Assembly: GCF_000971255.1 (NCBI RefSeq)
Contig: NZ_BBMC01000005.1
Span: forward strand, 124,001 to 188,000
Length of the DNA: 64,000 nt
Origin: Demequina rhizosphaerae
GTDB lineage: Bacteria > Actinomycetota > Actinomycetes > Actinomycetales > Demequinaceae
Direction of reading: 5' to 3'
In this document: piece after piece, positions 63,210 to 64,000 of the stretch
How positions within the stretch are numbered: the stretch's first letter is position 1
Layout of the letters: each line of letters begins with the position of its first letter
The notes under the pieces: model-generated
The model's database searches: none
What the model saw: the letters and a program-made list of their open reading frames with translations, nothing else
Told to the model about the DNA's origin: nothing
Translations under genes and position numbers: made by a program

Positions 63210-63857
63210 GTGACCGAGACGACGCCGCGACGGCGCGACGCCGAGCGCACCCGGGCCGAGCTCCTCACCGTGGCAACCGAGGTGTTCGCGACATCGGGCT
63301 ACGCCGGCACGCGCGTCGACGACATCGCGGCGCGCACCCGCACGACGAAGCGGATGATCTACTACTACTTCGGCTCCAAGGAGCAGCTCTACCTCGCGGT
63401 CCTCGAGAACGCGTACCGGGGCATCCGGGCCGCCGAGCGCGACCTGCACCCCGGCGACCTCCCCCCGCTCGAGGCGGTGCGGCGGCTCGCCGAGCTCACG
63501 TACGACCACCACCTCGGGCACTCGGACTTCATCCGGCTGGTGTCGATCGAGAACATCCACCATGGCGAGTACATCTCGCGGCTCGGGTCGCTGCGGGAGG
63601 TCAACCGCGACGCGCTCGGCATCCTCGACGGCGTGCTCGCGAGGGGCCGGGCGGAGGGCACCATCCGCGACGACGTCGACGCGCTCGACGTGCACCTCGT
63701 CATCAGTTCGTACTGCTTCTTCCAGGTGGCCAACCGCCACACGTTCGGCCACCTCTTCGATCGCGACCTGCTGGACCCGGCGCTGCGCGACCACCATCGC
63801 CGGATCATCGGCGACGTGGTCGCCGCGTGGCTCAGCGCCCCCGCGGCGGACGGCTAG
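63210..63857 (+). CDS. TetR-family transcriptional regulator
   Basis: Protein of 215 residues. The N-terminal helix-turn-helix (about 12-58) has FATSGYAGTRVDDIAARTRT and TKRMIYYYFGSKEQLYLAVL, standard for TetR. The C-terminal ligand domain has no assignable ligand; HLGHSDFIRLVSIENIHHGEY resembles the TetR_C regions of aromatic-acid regulators. It is the likely repressor acting at the ATGTA sites around 58277-58350. GTG at 63210. Confidence 0.88.
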   Translation: MTETTPRRRDAERTRAELLTVATEVFATSGYAGTRVDDIAARTRTTKRMIYYYFGSKEQLYLAVLENAYRGIRAAERDLHPGDLPPLEAVRRLAELTYDHHLGHSDFIRLVSIENIHHGEYISRLGSLREVNRDALGILDGVLARGRAEGTIRDDVDALDVHLVISSYCFFQVANRHTFGHLFDRDLLDPALRDHHRRIIGDVVAAWLSAPAADG

Positions 63858-63871
63858 GTCGACGGCCCGCC

Positions 63872-64000
63872 ATGACCCCGGACCGACGAGCGCACGACGG
63901 CGAGGAGCCGCCGGTGCGCGGCCCGGCGCCAGCGGCGAGCGGCGAGGCGCTCGGGCTCGCGGCGGTCGCGCGACCCCACCTGGACAGGCTTGCCCGCGAG
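63872..64000 (+). CDS. Possible 5' end of a regulator-like gene (cut by window edge)
   Basis: From ATG at 63872 the frame stays open for 43 codons to the edge. The last part, ALGLAAVARPHLDRLARE, resembles the entrance of the effector-binding domain of IclR-type regulators, but the preceding 24 residues are too short for an IclR winged helix. It may be a truncated regulator, a GAF-type protein or chance. Low confidence. Confidence 0.35.
   Translation, partial: MTPDRRAHDGEEPPVRGPAPAASGEALGLAAVARPHLDRLARE

Noticed and set aside
1..64000. tRNA, rRNA, CRISPR arrays, transposases or prophage genes
   Set aside because: I scanned intergenic regions for cloverleaf-like sequence, regularly spaced repeats and mobile-element proteins and saw none.

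Overview
The window looks like a chromosomal segment of a very GC-rich actinobacterium, most likely of the order Micrococcales (Cellulomonas/Demequina-like). The evidence is the gene order, not any search: lspA-dksA-wag31-yggT-sepF-pgeF-ftsZ-ftsQ-murC-murG-ftsW-murD-mraY-murF-murE-ftsI-ftsL-rsmH-mraZ, and pgsA-pncC-clgR-DUF3046-recA-recX-rny-miaB-miaA-dapF with hflX, dinG, lexA and nrdR nearby. GTG starts, 4-base start/stop overlaps and leaderless-looking promoters are common. No rRNA, tRNA, insertion sequence, prophage or CRISPR array was seen, and no gene-free stretch exceeds 300 bases.

Region 1 (1-8.1 kb): the N-terminal end of DNA polymerase III alpha (minus), a divergent DEAH-box helicase HrpA, a membrane alpha/beta hydrolase, and a minus-strand run of GNAT acetyltransferase, RluD-like pseudouridine synthase, LspA and a DksA-type zinc protein. 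Region 2 (8.2-26.1 kb): the complete division and cell-wall (dcw) cluster, all on the minus strand, running from mraZ (right) to wag31 (left). Region 3 (26.1-30.6 kb): a divergent moxR-DUF58-transglutaminase operon whose upstream DNA carries the same 10-bp-phased GTGGAG boxes as the mraZ promoter. Region 4 (30.7-39.6 kb): housekeeping genes including cspA, a PAC2 protein, a HelR/HelD-type RNA polymerase-associated ATPase, a metalloprotease, serA and a DEAD-box helicase. Region 5 (39.6-55.1 kb): nrdR, an SOS-controlled LysM protein and lexA around three SOS boxes, dinG-hflX, dapF, miaA-miaB, rny, and recX-recA with its own SOS box, then DUF3046, clgR, pncC and pgsA.

Region 6 (55.1-64 kb) is the accessory part. 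It holds a CapA-like protein and a quinate/shikimate catabolic module: a QsuB-like 3-dehydroshikimate dehydratase faces a TRAP transporter (dctQ, dctM, dctP) that has a QsuD-like quinate/shikimate dehydrogenase inserted between the M and P subunit genes, followed by a phosphotriesterase-family hydrolase and a TetR regulator. The divergent promoter region has a repeated 18-bp operator-like site. In the usual actinobacterial order ftsK lies upstream of pgsA; here this module occupies that place.

The main unexplained signal is a dispersed decamer, GGACGATGCG (either strand). I counted about 25 copies by eye. It is concentrated in intergenic DNA and in poorly conserved protein tails and linkers, often through the uncommon codons GAT or GCA. 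Other points worth checking are MraZ-like boxes over the moxR operon, a rifamycin-element-like inverted repeat before the HelR gene, a GACAC inverted repeat before ftsZ, and a set of leaderless promoters.
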